Source: Petrosia ficiformis | Lineage: Eukaryota; Porifera; Demospongiae; Haplosclerida; Petrosiidae | Direction: 5' to 3' | Assembly (NCBI GenBank): GCA_947044365.1 | Contig: OX345645.1 | Coordinates: forward strand, 2,904,856-2,968,855 | DNA: 64,000 nucleotides | In this document: positions 1 to 21,900 of the stretch, piece by piece | How positions within the stretch are numbered: position 1 is the first letter of the stretch | Layout of the letters: each line of letters begins with the position of its first letter | Notes under the pieces: model-generated | Databases searched by the model: none | What the model was told of the DNA's origin: nothing | What the model saw: the letters and a program-made list of their open reading frames with translations, nothing else | Program-made: the position numbers and the translations under genes

Positions 1-92
<92 letters not shown>

Positions 93-106
93 ATTATATA
101 TATATA
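1..106. repeat. (TA)n microsatellite at the window edge
   Basis: Nearly pure TA dinucleotide repeat running in from the window edge. It has no coding content and borders a palindromic element, so the junction may be poorly assembled. Confidence 0.95.
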
Positions 107-109
107 TAT

Positions 110-1345
110 AAGAAAAAACATTTTAAAAAATGAAAAAGTATGTAGGGATATATATCAAACCGAAAAAGCACAGGAACAAGATGGCTGTTATGTGGAAGTG
201 GTATTTCATTTTGTTGCCAAAGCCATCTTGTTTCGGTTTTGATATATATCCCTACATACTTTTTCATTTTTTAAAATGTTTTTTCTTATTCTTGTTTCGA
301 TTCTATTTTTAAAGAATTCAGGTAAATTTTTGATCAAATACGTGATGACTATTCTGTTTCATTTACAGTATTGATATTTTCTGCAGGAATGGTGTCTAGG
401 AGACAGTACTCAATATTATAATTATTTGTTACTACAATTCCTACATCCTCTTTCATTTTTGAACATGTTTCTATATTATTCTTGTTTCGATTCTATTTTT
501 AAATGACTCGGTATAATAATATATATCCCTACGTACTCTTTCATATTTTAAAATGTTTTTAAATATTTTTGTATATACAATGAATAAGTGGCATAATTGT
601 GATGAAATTTCTTGTCTGAGAGTGATCAACTAACACATTCTAATGATTTGTACATGGACAGTTTCAGTATCCTCTGGGTTTACAACTTTTGCTATTTGTG
701 GAAGTGATGATATGCAGTACAGAAGCACATTCAGGTATACTACTGAATGATTTGTACATGGACAGTTCAGTATCATCTGGGTTCAAATTTTCTATTTGTG
801 GAAGTGATGATATGTATAATACTTTATACAACTTATCTGTTTTGTAGAACACATCTCCATAATAACATACATAACTCTTGAAATTAATGGGTGTGTTTTA
901 AAGGGTGTGGTTTATTACAAATGGCGTCCTATCGTAAGTAGGTTGCTGTAGTGGCTGAAAGTATTCATTGTCTAGGTCAAGAAACAGAACAGTATGAAGT
1001 TTGTTCCCCTGAATTTAACTTAAAATATATTTGTATATGTGCTAAAACTACTTTAATAGCTCCAGAAACGTAGAAATCTATTTTTCTGAAAAAGAAGCAG
1101 AAGAATAATAGTGAATAATATGAAGATTTTGCCACTTGCCAGTTCTATACTTTAACGAAGATTTCTGGGCATCTAAAAGGTATTGTTAGTTATAAAAATA
1201 CTCAATACATTGTAAGTTATGTATATTTTAACTTATTTGTATATACTACCAGAGATTTCAGCTTAGCATTTGCAATTGAAATGTATGGGCAGCCATTTGT
1301 TTTCCAGGCCATCCATACATAGAGAGTACTACCGTACTCTCTGAT
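110..1345 (-). mobile_element. Palindrome-ended non-autonomous element, copy 1
   Basis: Positions 110-320 are an imperfect inverted repeat: one arm reads into a stretch containing GTATGTAGGGATATATATC and the other arm is its reverse complement. Sequence from 300 to 670 is the reverse complement of 27640-28050, and the end near 1309-1345 (with a short AGAGAGTAC hairpin) matches the reverse complement of 27590-27630. The two copies therefore lie in opposite orientations. Copy 2 lacks the interior corresponding to about 680-1305. No protein is encoded; short frames in it are palindrome shadows. Superfamily not recognised, and the outer limits are approximate. Confidence 0.55.
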
Positions 1346-3018
1346 ACATTTACACTACTTCATCTAACCTTTGATGGTGATATTGATATCTTGTGTATTA
1401 TTTTTACATGAACTTGGGTTATCATGAATTCTAGCATGAAATGTTCACATTATCTCCAAGTGTTAATCCAGTGTAGCTTGATGATGAAACAATAGGTTGT
1501 TGATCTACACTTGCAGAAACAAAATGATACTAAGGCAAATGCATTTAATATTACATACAATTAACACATATATCTTCTGATGACTTCTTTTGATTTTTTC
1601 TCCAATCCTTGCAACACATGTATAACTGACTAGACTCAACTTGTGATATTTTAAGTGTACTATTGAATTCTTTAGCAAAACCTTTGGCTAATGAGGAAAC
1701 AGTGTAACCCAATGTACTGCTACTAATACTGTTGTTATGATACCACTCCACTAATAGTGATGATACATCTGGACAAATCTCTGTATTTAACACTATTCCA
1801 CACATAAGTATTCCAGGTGTTCCAATAATAAAGTTTGTTGGAAATATTGTTATCTCTTTAACAAATGTATCTGAAGAAAGCCAAATTGAAAAATCATTAA
1901 AGAAAATTTTATTCATTACATTTTATTGTAATTTCAATAGTGTGATTCTGTGGAATACAACTATTAGGATTGTGATGAATACTGATGAAACAGGTATATA
2001 TGATATTATTATCACTGAGAGCTACTGGTGATAAATATAATGGATTCTGCTTTTCTATGTTATTTGAATCAATCCAGTACACTGAAATATCAGATAATAT
2101 TGAATCCATTGCACAGTTGATAATTGTATTAGACCCAAGTATCAGGTTAGTAGAAGGATCAACAAGTAGTTTTGGATCTATAATAATTAAATGATACTGC
2201 ACAAACAAAAATGTTAAAATAACTAATTTATTGGTTAGTACAGTTGCAAGGAATTGTAATTTAATCTGTTGTCTAGGTTGTTATGACTGCATGGTGATAT
2301 ACATGTACTTGTACTAATTATAATCCAATAATTGCAATTTTCATTTCCTTATCCTGAACAAATATTTTAATGAAATCATTTTAGGTTTCCAAACCTTTTT
2401 GTACATCTAATATGAGATATGACATGATAATTGGTACAAGTATGTTATCATGCAGTCATAACAACATGAATGACAAATTAAATTATAATTTGCATCCTTG
2501 CAACTGTACTAACAAAGAGATCTGTTATTTTAACAATTTCATTTTTGCAGTGCATCACAATTAAATAACAATGTGTCAACGTTACCTTTTACCATCAACA
2601 GAATACTATCCATGTACAAAGACCCATTAATATTTGTTATACATTTATAAGTTCTGTAATGAGATTCTTTCACAGGAGAAATCACATAGGAAGTGTTGAC
2701 ACCAGTATTATCCATTCCCAAAGGTGAACTGTAATAGGACATGTTACTGCCAGATCCATTCACCATACCATTGTTATAATACCACATCCATTGTACTATT
2801 TCATTTTCACAGGCATTCACAAGAGAACACGAGATTGTGAGACTCTCTCCCACTTTCACAGGATTAGTACAAGTCATATTAATTGTTACATCTATATATA
2901 TTAACAAACAATTGTTTATGTTAAAATAATAAATAATGTAGAATGACTTACTACATGATTCTGTAACTGTTGCTTGACAAAGCACACAGATAAGAAAAGC
3001 CACAAAGATCTCCTTCAT
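1345..3018 (-). pseudogene. Truncated Ig-superfamily receptor copy (5' exons only)
   Basis: This is the 5' end of a relative of the receptor at 5914-15202. Exon 1 (3018-2952, 67 nt) encodes a signal peptide beginning MKEIF, the same length as in the intact gene. Exon 2 (2891-2586) is an Ig domain, followed by Ig exons at 2177-1920 and 1870-1559, all phase 1 with good splice sites. The last exon (about 1519-1366) has lost its middle: the sequence jumps from the first Ig cysteine region straight to the C-terminal strand, creating a TAG. A mobile element then follows, and no fibronectin, membrane or tail exon is present in the window. The exon at 1870-1559 carries two small deletions that together restore the frame. 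I call it a pseudogene; a short secreted product is possible. Confidence 0.65.
2234..2513. mobile_element. Foldback MITE in an intron
   Basis: A 280-bp inverted repeat. The left arm starts GTTAGTACAGTTGCAAGGA and the right arm ends TCCTTGCAACTGTACTAAC, with similarity continuing inward through the ATGACTGCATG region. It sits in the intron between two Ig exons of the truncated receptor copy. Only its right arm is present at the matching place in the second duplicon (about 28336-28380), so that copy has lost the left part. Confidence 0.6.
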
Positions 3019-5913
3019 CTCGAAAAAATCTAAAAAACTGAACCGTATTCTTGATTTTAAGCAGATAATAACTATAATCAAACTGCTTCCTACTTGTGAG
3101 GAATGGTTTATACTGTTATGAGTAAAGTAAGCAATACTGATTACTATTTGAGCTCTTAAAATTAATGATGCATTTGTGATGAACTGTAAAAAATGTTGTG
3201 GTTAGTAGTCTAGCTACCACCAAAAATAGTGTTAATCAGTTGTCAGTTAAATCCCACCAATCCTAGTGGTATCTTCTCACAGACATGCAGTGGAAGGTGT
3301 TACTTGTTGTGATGCTTACTAAATGGAACACTCTTAGTTTGTTAGAACACAAAGGAAATCAGAATTAACGAAAACAATAATCTGTGCAAGTAAATACACT
3401 ATTAGCTCACAGCCCCTATGATGAGAAAAAGCACATTACTAACTTACTTGAATAAACACATTCCCAATTATATAGATTACTTTACTTACAGAAGAAATTG
3501 TAGAGATCAAGCTGGACATCTTTTGGGTTACACCCCTTATAAATAAATAATTAATAATTCAGTACAAGTTTGATTTACAAACCCCTGCATTTTGACTTGA
3601 AATATTCTTAGTTCTAAAATAAACAAATATAGTATAGCATTATAATTCATTGATTGTGTCAATATAGACAAGAAGGTGGGAATGTTAACTTTAAAACAAA
3701 CAATCACAATCATACGTACCTGTAGCTAGTCATTATTACTACTACAGTTTGAATGAAACTCTGCTCCCACATCCTATCAATGAGTTTGTTTCTTTAACTA
3801 AGTGGAATCAGACATGATTTTTGTTCATCATGATTAGTATATGACTTAGACCTGAATAAAATAGATAATATATTTGTAGTAATGTCTATTTGTTGAAACA
3901 TCTTATACCTTTCCATTTTCTTGCCTACTAACAATACTAATGCATCATTAGTTGACTGACTACCTATACAGGTAGACATAACTCAGAATAGTATATTCAT
4001 TGCTGTTATATAAGCCTGCATGTTTTGGATAGTCACCACTAGTTTCAAAAATCCAGCTACCCTGGAGTATTATAAAAGATGCTATCTGTTTGTACATTCA
4101 TCTATGAATCAGACATAGGTCAAGTAGCTTATATATAGCTACTTGTACTTAAGTACTAATAATTTGTACCTGCTCCGTGTTTTCTAATTCAATTACAAAA
4201 TATTTCCTATTTCATGGTATAATAAGAATTTCTATAAAATTAATATGCATTAGTTTTCAAGAAAATATATTTTCTGGAGAAAAAAACTCCAAATAATGAT
4301 TACCATACCCTTCTACCTACGCTTCACAGTGCGGGTAGCTAACTAACCTGATGGTAATTTTCTATAGCTCCATGTTAAATATTGCTTAGCAACTATGTAA
4401 AATTATATAATAAACCTAATCAGAAATATTATAGTATATAGTTTGTAGTTATAATCACTTCATATAAGATGTATTTGCCCTTGTTTACTTAAGAGAATAG
4501 TCATCATAAATCAATATCAACTAAGTGCTTTATATTTACATAACATTACATTGTGTATATATACCTTAATGAGTACATTAACGTATATACACAACTTAAT
4601 GAAAAGTACAAATATGAAAAGTACATGTACAAACATATCATGATCATTCATTAACAATAATGATAAATATTGTATAATTATACTGAGCTTTATTGTAACT
4701 ACAAACATTTGCAGCTCTGTTTATAACAACTAAACATATATATGCATCCTAAACCTTGTCTGTTTCAGTTTCGAAAGGGATCTTTGTGACTTTAATTTTC
4801 ATCTTGTCAAACAGCATGACAACAGTTTTTATATAAATTTATATTATACTGGGAGATATACTGATGTAAACTGTAATTACTTTGGAATGTTGTGGATAAG
4901 GGGATGATCATCTGTGAATTATTAATTGAAATCAGATAGTCTTTGTGGCAGAAAGATAGCATATAATATATATTAGCTTAATATATAAGTGAAGCATCCA
5001 CATAACATAGCCAGCAATGTGTACATAGTGTTGTGTCAACATATAATATGAGTATCTTACAATCTACAGTTATTTTAATTTATTGTAAACATATTATACA
5101 CATATATTAAACTTTATGGTCTCTTCATTTCTTCGTTATTTGTAGTAGAGACCAAGGGCTCTTCAAATTCAAGTCATGATATTATAGCAGAAGTGATTAT
5201 ATGTTGAAACGTATTTCCCAACAGCGGACAGTCAGACACTTTGGATAGAAGCAAACTGCTGACTACGTACTTATGTAGTCTCTCTTAGGCTGCTGTTATG
5301 ATGTTATTGTTAAGAGACAAGAGGTACAATGATGTTAATAATTTTATTGTCATTTGCAATTCATAATTATGGAGACTGTTAAGAAAATAATATATTGTTT
5401 AGTCAATCAAACTACTTCCTGTGTTTACAATCATTATATAACTAAAGTAAACACTACTGATTACTTTTTTCACTTTTAGGTGAGAATCTAATTACTAAAT
5501 GTTAATGTTAACACAAAATCTTCAATTGTTATTTTATCACTTCTAGTATAATTACTTGTATATGTGGGATTGCAACTGTAAAATGAGGCTATCACAATCA
5601 TTGTTATTTTATCACAATCACAATGTAAACATCACAAACTATAATCAGTTAGACTTTAACAAAATCCTTTCATGAATTCATGACATTACAACCACAATAC
5701 CTGTAAAAGTTAACAACCCACACTAATAATTAGTTATGAAAGTAATGATTATAATCAAACCAAAAGCAATGATTAATACAGAATTCACACTGTTGAGTAA
5801 AACTACAATTTTGGTTTCTACAAATATTGTTTATCCACAAAACCTCAAACTACTAGTTTCTAATAAACACATACAAATAAGTAAACAAGAAGTATATATA
5901 GCTACTGTCTGTA

Positions 5914-5930
<17 letters not shown>
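2480..5930. repeat. Segmental duplication, copy A
   Basis: Matches 28336-33290 over most of its length and, for the part upstream of the signal-peptide exon, 15203-16760. It contains the signal-peptide and first Ig exon of the truncated receptor, the intergenic DNA behind it, and the stop codon and 3' region of the intact receptor gene. The right end matches copy B through the last few codons and beyond the stop near 5914. Between 3019 and 5913 I see no gene; short open frames there are not conserved in the other copies. Confidence 0.75.
4736..5378. other. Micro-inverted segment inside duplicon A
   Basis: This stretch is the reverse complement of about 32137-32735 in copy B, while the flanks on both sides are collinear (for example the AGTCAATCAAACTACTTCCT block at 5400 and 32741). 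The third copy near 16.4-16.75 kb has the copy B orientation, so the inversion is derived in copy A. Inside it lies a relic of a signal-peptide exon: at about 32682-32699 (minus) the start ATGAAGGAGATCTTTGTG is still readable, but here the ATG has been lost. Confidence 0.65.
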
Positions 5931-15202
<9,272 letters not shown>

Positions 15203-16760
15203 ATTCAATTAAGGAAATCTAAAAATTTAATAAATAGTAGACAACAACCATAATCAAATTGCTTTGAGTAAAGTATACAATACTAATTACTATTTGAATG
15301 TGATGCAGCCACTAGCATATACTATTGAAATTAATGATGTATTTGTGATGTACATGTACTGCAAAAGATTTAAGTAGGAACAAGTATGAGTATATAAGTA
15401 CATTCTGTACTTGTATAATGTTTGTGGAGAGATGTTCAGCATTGAATAATATTTAACAAGAAAACACATAACACATGTAAAAATCATACCTCAGTGTACA
15501 TTCATTGTAGCTTTACTAAATGATTACTTAAATGATTACTTCTTTCAATCTTTACAGTAATGTACATGTACTCTCCCTTGATATACTTGTAATACTGAGT
15601 ATTTGTAGTTAAGTAATAATACTGTGTACTTGATAGTGTGTGCGCTGAATACTCAACACACACACTGTATAATCATTACAACATACTTCCTTCCTCTTTT
15701 GTGCAATAATACAATTTGTACAATATTAATCAACGTGCCATTAGTCTATAAGAGTGACAATCTTTTTCAGGAGTCCAAATAATTATTAGTGCTAACCTGA
15801 TGGCTTCATGTTAAATATTGCTTAGTAACTATTTTCAATTAGTTAAAATTTTATAGTAAATGTATATAGTAGTTATAATACTTCATATAAGATGTATTTG
15901 CCCTTCATCCAGTTTACTTAAGAGAATAGTCATCATAAATCAATATCAACTAAGTGCTTTATATTTACATAACATTATATTGTGTGTATATACCTAATGG
16001 GGTCATTATGGTATATACACAACTTAATGAAAAGTACATACATGTACAAATATGAAAAGTATATGTACAAACATATCATTTTAGATTATGTCAATACATC
16101 TCATATTGTATAGAAACATAAATATATACTTAACCATTTTAGATTATCTCAACACATCTAATGTTGTATTAATAGTATACAATACTTACATAGATGAAGC
16201 TATCATTTTTGTTATCGTAGTAAATATTCCACTATTCTTACAGGATATGTATACAAGAGATAGATTTGTGAATTGAAGTTATAATTATGACATAAATTAA
16301 CATGAAATAGAATTATAATATATGTACACTCTGTCTGTCTCATTAACATTAATACACACCACAATGGACTTTATTATAGCTATTGCAGCTCTTCTTAATC
16401 AGTTTTAAAATAACTAAACAAATGACATCAGTAAATTACTTGCTTGACAGATTATATCTTCACAGATTCCATGGTAATTGACAAATGACATACAAATGTA
16501 TGAACATCATGCATTATATAAAACCAGCAACTTACCCACCAGCAGCTTTAGAGGTCTGTGGTTATGATTGTATCCAAAGTTTCTCACTGTCACTGTTGGA
16601 AAAATAGAAAAAAATAGGGCCCAATATATAATGACCACTGCTACAATATCATGACTTGAATTCAAAAAGGCCTTGGCCTCTACTATAAGTAATGAAGAAA
16701 TGAGGAGTGCTCAACATTTAATATTAAACACTCATCACGTCTTCATTATAATATACCCCC
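15203..16760 (-). repeat. Receptor upstream region, duplicon copy C
   Basis: Non-coding DNA upstream of the intact receptor that resembles 3019-5380 and 30176-32720. Shared blocks include an ATAATCAAA(C/T)TGCTT element followed by AATACTGATTACT-like sequence within about 110 bp of the start codon, and a longer block around 15785-16080 (AAGAGAATAGTCATCATAAA). Conservation next to three signal-peptide positions makes this the best candidate promoter region, but no TATA box or start site can be fixed by eye. From 16760 to 17106 I see no gene or recognised repeat. Confidence 0.5.
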
Positions 16761-17106
16761 AGTAATGTTTTAACTCACATGGCTTTTTCAGATTATCAGG
16801 TTCTTTCCCACCCAGCTAGTCTGAGACAGAGTAAGCATGCAAACAACTTGAAAACTACTTAAATATGTGTTATCAAACATTATGTAATATGATGTCATAC
16901 GTGTCATCATCCTTGCTGTTAACAATTTTATCAAAGAATGTACTAATATAACCTGCCAGAATCTTTTGTGGGAAAGTAGAGAATATTTGTGATAAAATAT
17001 TAACATAACTTTCATTTATCGCATAATTATTTGTACAAAGAACATTTAAGTTCCTCTATAGGGAAGATGTTTAATTCTCTTCTTATAGGCACTTGAAGTT
17101 CACTGT

Positions 17107-18071
17107 TTAATGTCGCTTTACAAAAATACAAAAAGAACTACTTTTCGATATGTGAAACAACCCGTATCTGCTGTTTACATGAAACACACCTCCATCAACA
17201 TATTCAAACCAAGACTCTATTGTTGAAGAATCGTATGGAGCATATCCATATGACATCACTTTCAAGTGTCCTTCTACTTTGAGAGCTACATAGTGCTGCA
17301 TTTCTATGATTATGTCCTTTAGTAGAGGTTTCGAGATAACAATATCATATACTACACTTGTCATATCAGCTCCTGGAGGGAAGTGGTATTTTCCTCCTAC
17401 AAGAGCAGTTATGGTAACTTCACAAGTTTCGTCTGGAGGTAGAACGCCATGTGGGACTGTGAGCTTGAATCCATACGTGTCCCAATCATAGAACTGGTCT
17501 CTATCTCCTCGAATCACATACGTTATCTCTGCAGCAACTGTCCCCCTATGCTTTTTTTTTTCTTCATACATGTATAATCAGAATAGAAAGAAATATAATA
17601 TAATATACATATATATAGTATGATGGTGACATTATCCCTTTGATGTGGTGAGTTCTATACAGACTTTCCATGTGCACACTATGCAGGATGTCATCATCAT
17701 ACAATATATTGTATATAGTATGTTAACAGGTCCTATATACTGTGTATAGGACCCTCATTTTGTGTCCTCAGATGTGATACAGCCCGCACAGGCTCGGGCT
17801 ATATCACATCCTTGGACACAAAACTGGGTCCTATATTTTGTATATAAGACCTGTTAGCATACTATATATATTACGTATATATATACACGTAGATCTATAT
17901 ATATATATATATAATATAAAGAAAGAACAGGCAACACATATTCAAGCACGTACTGTGTGACACTGGAAATTTAATGAAATCATCACTTCTTGATCCTCAT
18001 GAACAAGGATTGTTGGAAGATATAATATATAAAAAAACATACCTTTTCTTCTGAGCTCCTTCCTCAGACAT
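17107..18071 (-). CDS. Small ZU5-domain protein
   Basis: Two exons, 18071-18043 and 17545-17107, join in frame across a GTATGT...CATAG intron to give about 155 residues starting MSEEGAQKKR. The body is a ZU5 domain: the YGFKLTVPHGVLPP strand-turn and the PPGADMTSVVYDI segment are characteristic. ZU5 domains occur in UNC5 netrin receptors, ankyrins and PIDD, usually next to UPA and death domains; none of those is encoded here, and no membrane helix or signal peptide is seen, so a cytoplasmic ZU5-only protein is predicted. The N terminus is lysine-rich. Further upstream exons cannot be excluded. The 3' neighbour is a receptor promoter region. Confidence 0.65.
17714..17866. mobile_element. Long hairpin, MITE-like
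   Basis: A near-perfect palindrome: arms beginning TGTTAACAGGTCCTATATAC and ending in the complementary GACCTGTTAGCATA, with TGTGTCC / GGACACA and GATGTGATACAGCCC / GGGCTATATCACATC pairing toward the centre. It lies in the intron region upstream of ZU5 exon 2 and encodes nothing. Superfamily unknown. Confidence 0.65.
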
Positions 18072-18315
18072 CCCTATTCACTAAAATAGATAATTATATT
18101 GCAATACTTTACGTTTATTTAGATAGAAAACAAGTTTTTTTCCATATAAACAACCACGTGTTCATCTTTCTTTCTATATAAAGATGATACGTTTTGCTCC
18201 TCTTAACAAACAATTCTTCTGTCTCTACACCTGTTGGGAAACATGGAAAACCCACAAAAGAAGCACAAGTAAGTTCAATAATACTAGAAATTAATGAATC
18301 ATTGTCCCCGCCTGA

Positions 18316-18748
18316 TGTTAGTCTGGTGTAGCCAGCCCTCCCCACTCTAAACGAGATAAGAGCGTCTGGTGGAGTGCTATTGTATGTCTTGTTCTGAGAG
18401 CAACCAGATTTCCGGTAGAAATTCAGTGGGTGTTAAAAATCAAAAAACTTTAATAACTTGGCTTGCTGTCTTCCTGCAACTAACTAAGTTTGTTTGCATC
18501 TTTGGTTTTCTTAACTGCTCTTCTTTCCAGCAATGTAAGTCGGAATCCTGAGTCTTGTGAAATTCAAAAGTTTTTGAGCTGACAATAGTTGTTCCATCTT
18601 CATCCGATTAATGTTGGCAGTTAACAACTACTTGAAGTCTACCGGATTTCTGGTAGCTCTCTGAACTGTACATTAGCAATCCACCTGACACTGCCATGCC
18701 TTTGATTTAGTGGAATGGGCTGGCTATGCCAGACTGGCATCCTTCCCC
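18316..18748. mobile_element. Inverted-repeat MITE
   Basis: Terminal inverted repeats of about 30 bp: the left end contains GTCTGGTGTAGCCAGCCCTC and the right end contains GGGCTGGCTATGCCAGACTGG-like complement. A second, inner inverted pair (ACCAGATTTCCGGTAGA near 18408 and CTACCGGATTTCTGGTAG near 18637) nests inside. It lies between the ZU5 gene and the CABIN1-like gene; no coding sequence. Confidence 0.5.
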
Positions 18749-18960
18749 TTCACCATAATCTTGCCCTTCCCTCCATCTCTCCTTTCCTATCTTTGAACTT
18801 AGTAATGTAATTCCAATCAAGTGGCTACCAAAAGTGACTTAATTTACTCACCTGTAATGTAGTCCATTCAGACTGAAGTACATGTACAGTTGACTCCCTT
18901 GTGAGTCAACTGTACTTCAGTTATATCATTTGTAATTTATAGGAATCAGCTGTACTGTAG

Positions 18961-21900
18961 TTATATCATGCTGCAATGAAGGAACAACAGAAAGGAAAAC
19001 TTGATGAAGCTAGACAGCTCTGCTGTGAGATACTGCAGTCTGATATCATACATAGAGTAAGAGTTTTTTTTGTTAGGGGTTAGAATGATTAAGGGCCAAA
19101 ATAGTTAAATAAATATTGAAGTAGTATATAATATATGCATTTGTGCACTCCTCATTTATGTAAATTGATGTACATGTACTGTACATGTACATGTTGTACT
19201 GAGTACCATATACATTATTAAAATTACACATGTACATTTAGAATGTTTACATGTTGTTTTTAGAATGTAGCATATTGGTTTTAGAATGTTTACATGATGA
19301 TATTAATGTATACTGAGGATATTGCTTTTAGAATGTTTACATGAGGATATTGCTTTAGGAATGTTTACATGAGCATATTGCTTAGTGTAAAGATTTATAA
19401 TAAATAGTGAGTGGGGTTTTTGTGTTTTAGTGAGCTTTAACAATAATTTAAGGAAGTGTTTCAATAGCCAACAGTCTGTTCATTAACATATTTCCTTATT
19501 GAACTAGCTCGATCTCAGGCTTTAGTGTTTTTTTTTTGTGTGGCAAGGGTTAAAACTATTGAACTTAAACTGTCAGCTCCCCCTTCATCCATCAAGCTGA
19601 CCCAAGCTTAGTAGCTGTTTCTAATGATTAGAATGGAATCTTTATAAGTACCCATCCTGTTTTAAACCAGACCCACATGTAGCAGGATTTTAGTAAATGT
19701 GAGAAGTCCATTATCATTCTCTATTATAATAGCTAACTCCTAATTCAGGGAGTGGAGGTAGTACACTTCACAAAGTCAAGTTTCTAATTTTGAAAAATTT
19801 GGCAATTATTGCTAAAGAGAAAGGAGATACACCTGCTGCATCAGTGCTTATCTAGAAGTAAGAATATTGTCTGTATTAAGTGTATTTAAACATTTACTTG
19901 AAAAATACTAATTGTGAGAGAGAGAGACAGTGAGAGACAGTGAGAGACAGAGAGAGACAGAGAGAGAGAGAGAGAGACATGTATACAATTACATTTATTT
20001 CCATAATATAGGCATCTGCATTTGATAATAAAAACACTACATTGAGTTACCAATTAGCATTGGCTTGTACTTCTCTAGGAGAACTTGTAATAAAGTAAAG
20101 CTTTAGAACAGGTGAGAAAATATATCCCAAAGAGCTATTTAGTAGCAAACTACATGTATACATGTATGACTCCTTGATATTTTAATGTCAGAAATACAAA
20201 TGATTTGTGTACATAATTAATGACTAATTGTTTGTATATATAGATGTAGGCCCTCCATATTAACTCTCAGTACTGGCCAGCTATCACATTATTGTGTTCT
20301 GTATTACTAGCAATTGAGGACTATTATGGTAAGGTGGATCATGTACCCTGTCTGGTCTGTGTATGAAATAGAAATTCACTGCATGTACATGTACATGTAT
20401 ATGAATACAGTGAAACCTCCCTTAACGGTCACTCCTTGTAACGGACACCTCGTTTTTAACGGACACAACCAATGCACGGATTGAACTGACTGCTATTGTT
20501 GTACCTTACTAACCGCCTAGGAACAGACTCTCTATTTAACGGATAACGGACAACGCTCGATTCCCATCAATACAGTTAACACGTGAACAGTACTTCTATT
20601 TAATGGTCGTAGACTTGGCGTGGGCGATTGTTTATTAGAAAATTAATAATGATATAATTATATTATACAATATTAATTATTAATAATCAGTCTAACACAT
20701 CATTTACAAACTCCGTTCTCCACATCATCCACTAATGTTTTGCAGTTGTAAGATGCTTTTTACTCGTTCAATGAATGCAGTAGGACCGTGTAGTACTGAC
20801 CAATGGGAAGATGCATTCTTTAGGACAATACATTCTGTCAACACCAACAATACATTCTGTCAACCAATTCTGTCAACTAGAGAACCTCCTTGTAAAGGAC
20901 ACCTCTGTATAAAGGACAAAGTAAAAATCCCCAAACTGTCCGTTAAATGGAGGTTCCACTGTAATTGTGTATATTATGTACTTACAATGTATATACAATA
21001 TGTGTATTCTGTGTATTTTAGCTTGTCTGCAAGTATCAGTCACTGCTCTTGAGATGGATCCACAGTTCAGTATAGGTACATGTATGATACGAGTACTATA
21101 TTGTATATATATTTATACAGTGTAGTACATGTACAATGTATTATTATAGTGTGACCATATGACTATACTGTCTATTCATTCATAAACACTTCAGCTATAA
21201 TAATGAATTCATGTATGATGCATACATTCATTCAGTCATCTTCTGATCCATTCATCTTCTGCATCTATAGGAGTTGGTCTCATTCAGCATTTACTAACAT
21301 TGTGTTCTGAGTTTCTAATGACAGATCCATTACTCAGAATGTGAGAAAATATAATTTCTTATTCAGTTCAAAACAAATTGTAAAGTTCATAGTGTATTAA
21401 ACTTGGATGGGGAAATTTTCATTTAAAAATTTGGTGCAGCTTCCTATTAATAAAATAAAAGCCAAACATAGTATTGGAATTGTATTGTGAGATAACTGAG
21501 ATTAGTATCTTTTACTATACATGTAGATACATGTCACATGTGACATTTTGTACTCGTTTGTTCAAGTTTATATTTGAAGAGTTTGTGATTTAGTGTACAT
21601 GTACTGTACATGTAGTACATGTACAGTAGTACATGTATTTGTGATTTTATACCATTATTATAGTAATATTTATAACTTCATTATTTATACAGCCATTTGG
21701 TACAACAAAAATCTTGTGATATAGACAAGGTAAAGTGTGTGTGTGTATGTATGTGTGTGTGTATGCAATGTTTCATGCATACATGATTTTTTTTTTCTGT
21801 AGTACAGTACAGTGCACTGATACATGTACATTGCAGTGTATTCTACTCCACTGTAGTTATATACTTGCATTTGCAGTATATGTACATACATGTAGATGTA

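Noticed and set aside
18115..18551. Short frames between ZU5 and the CABIN1-like gene
   Set aside because: They lie largely in an inverted-repeat MITE and lack motifs or splice context.
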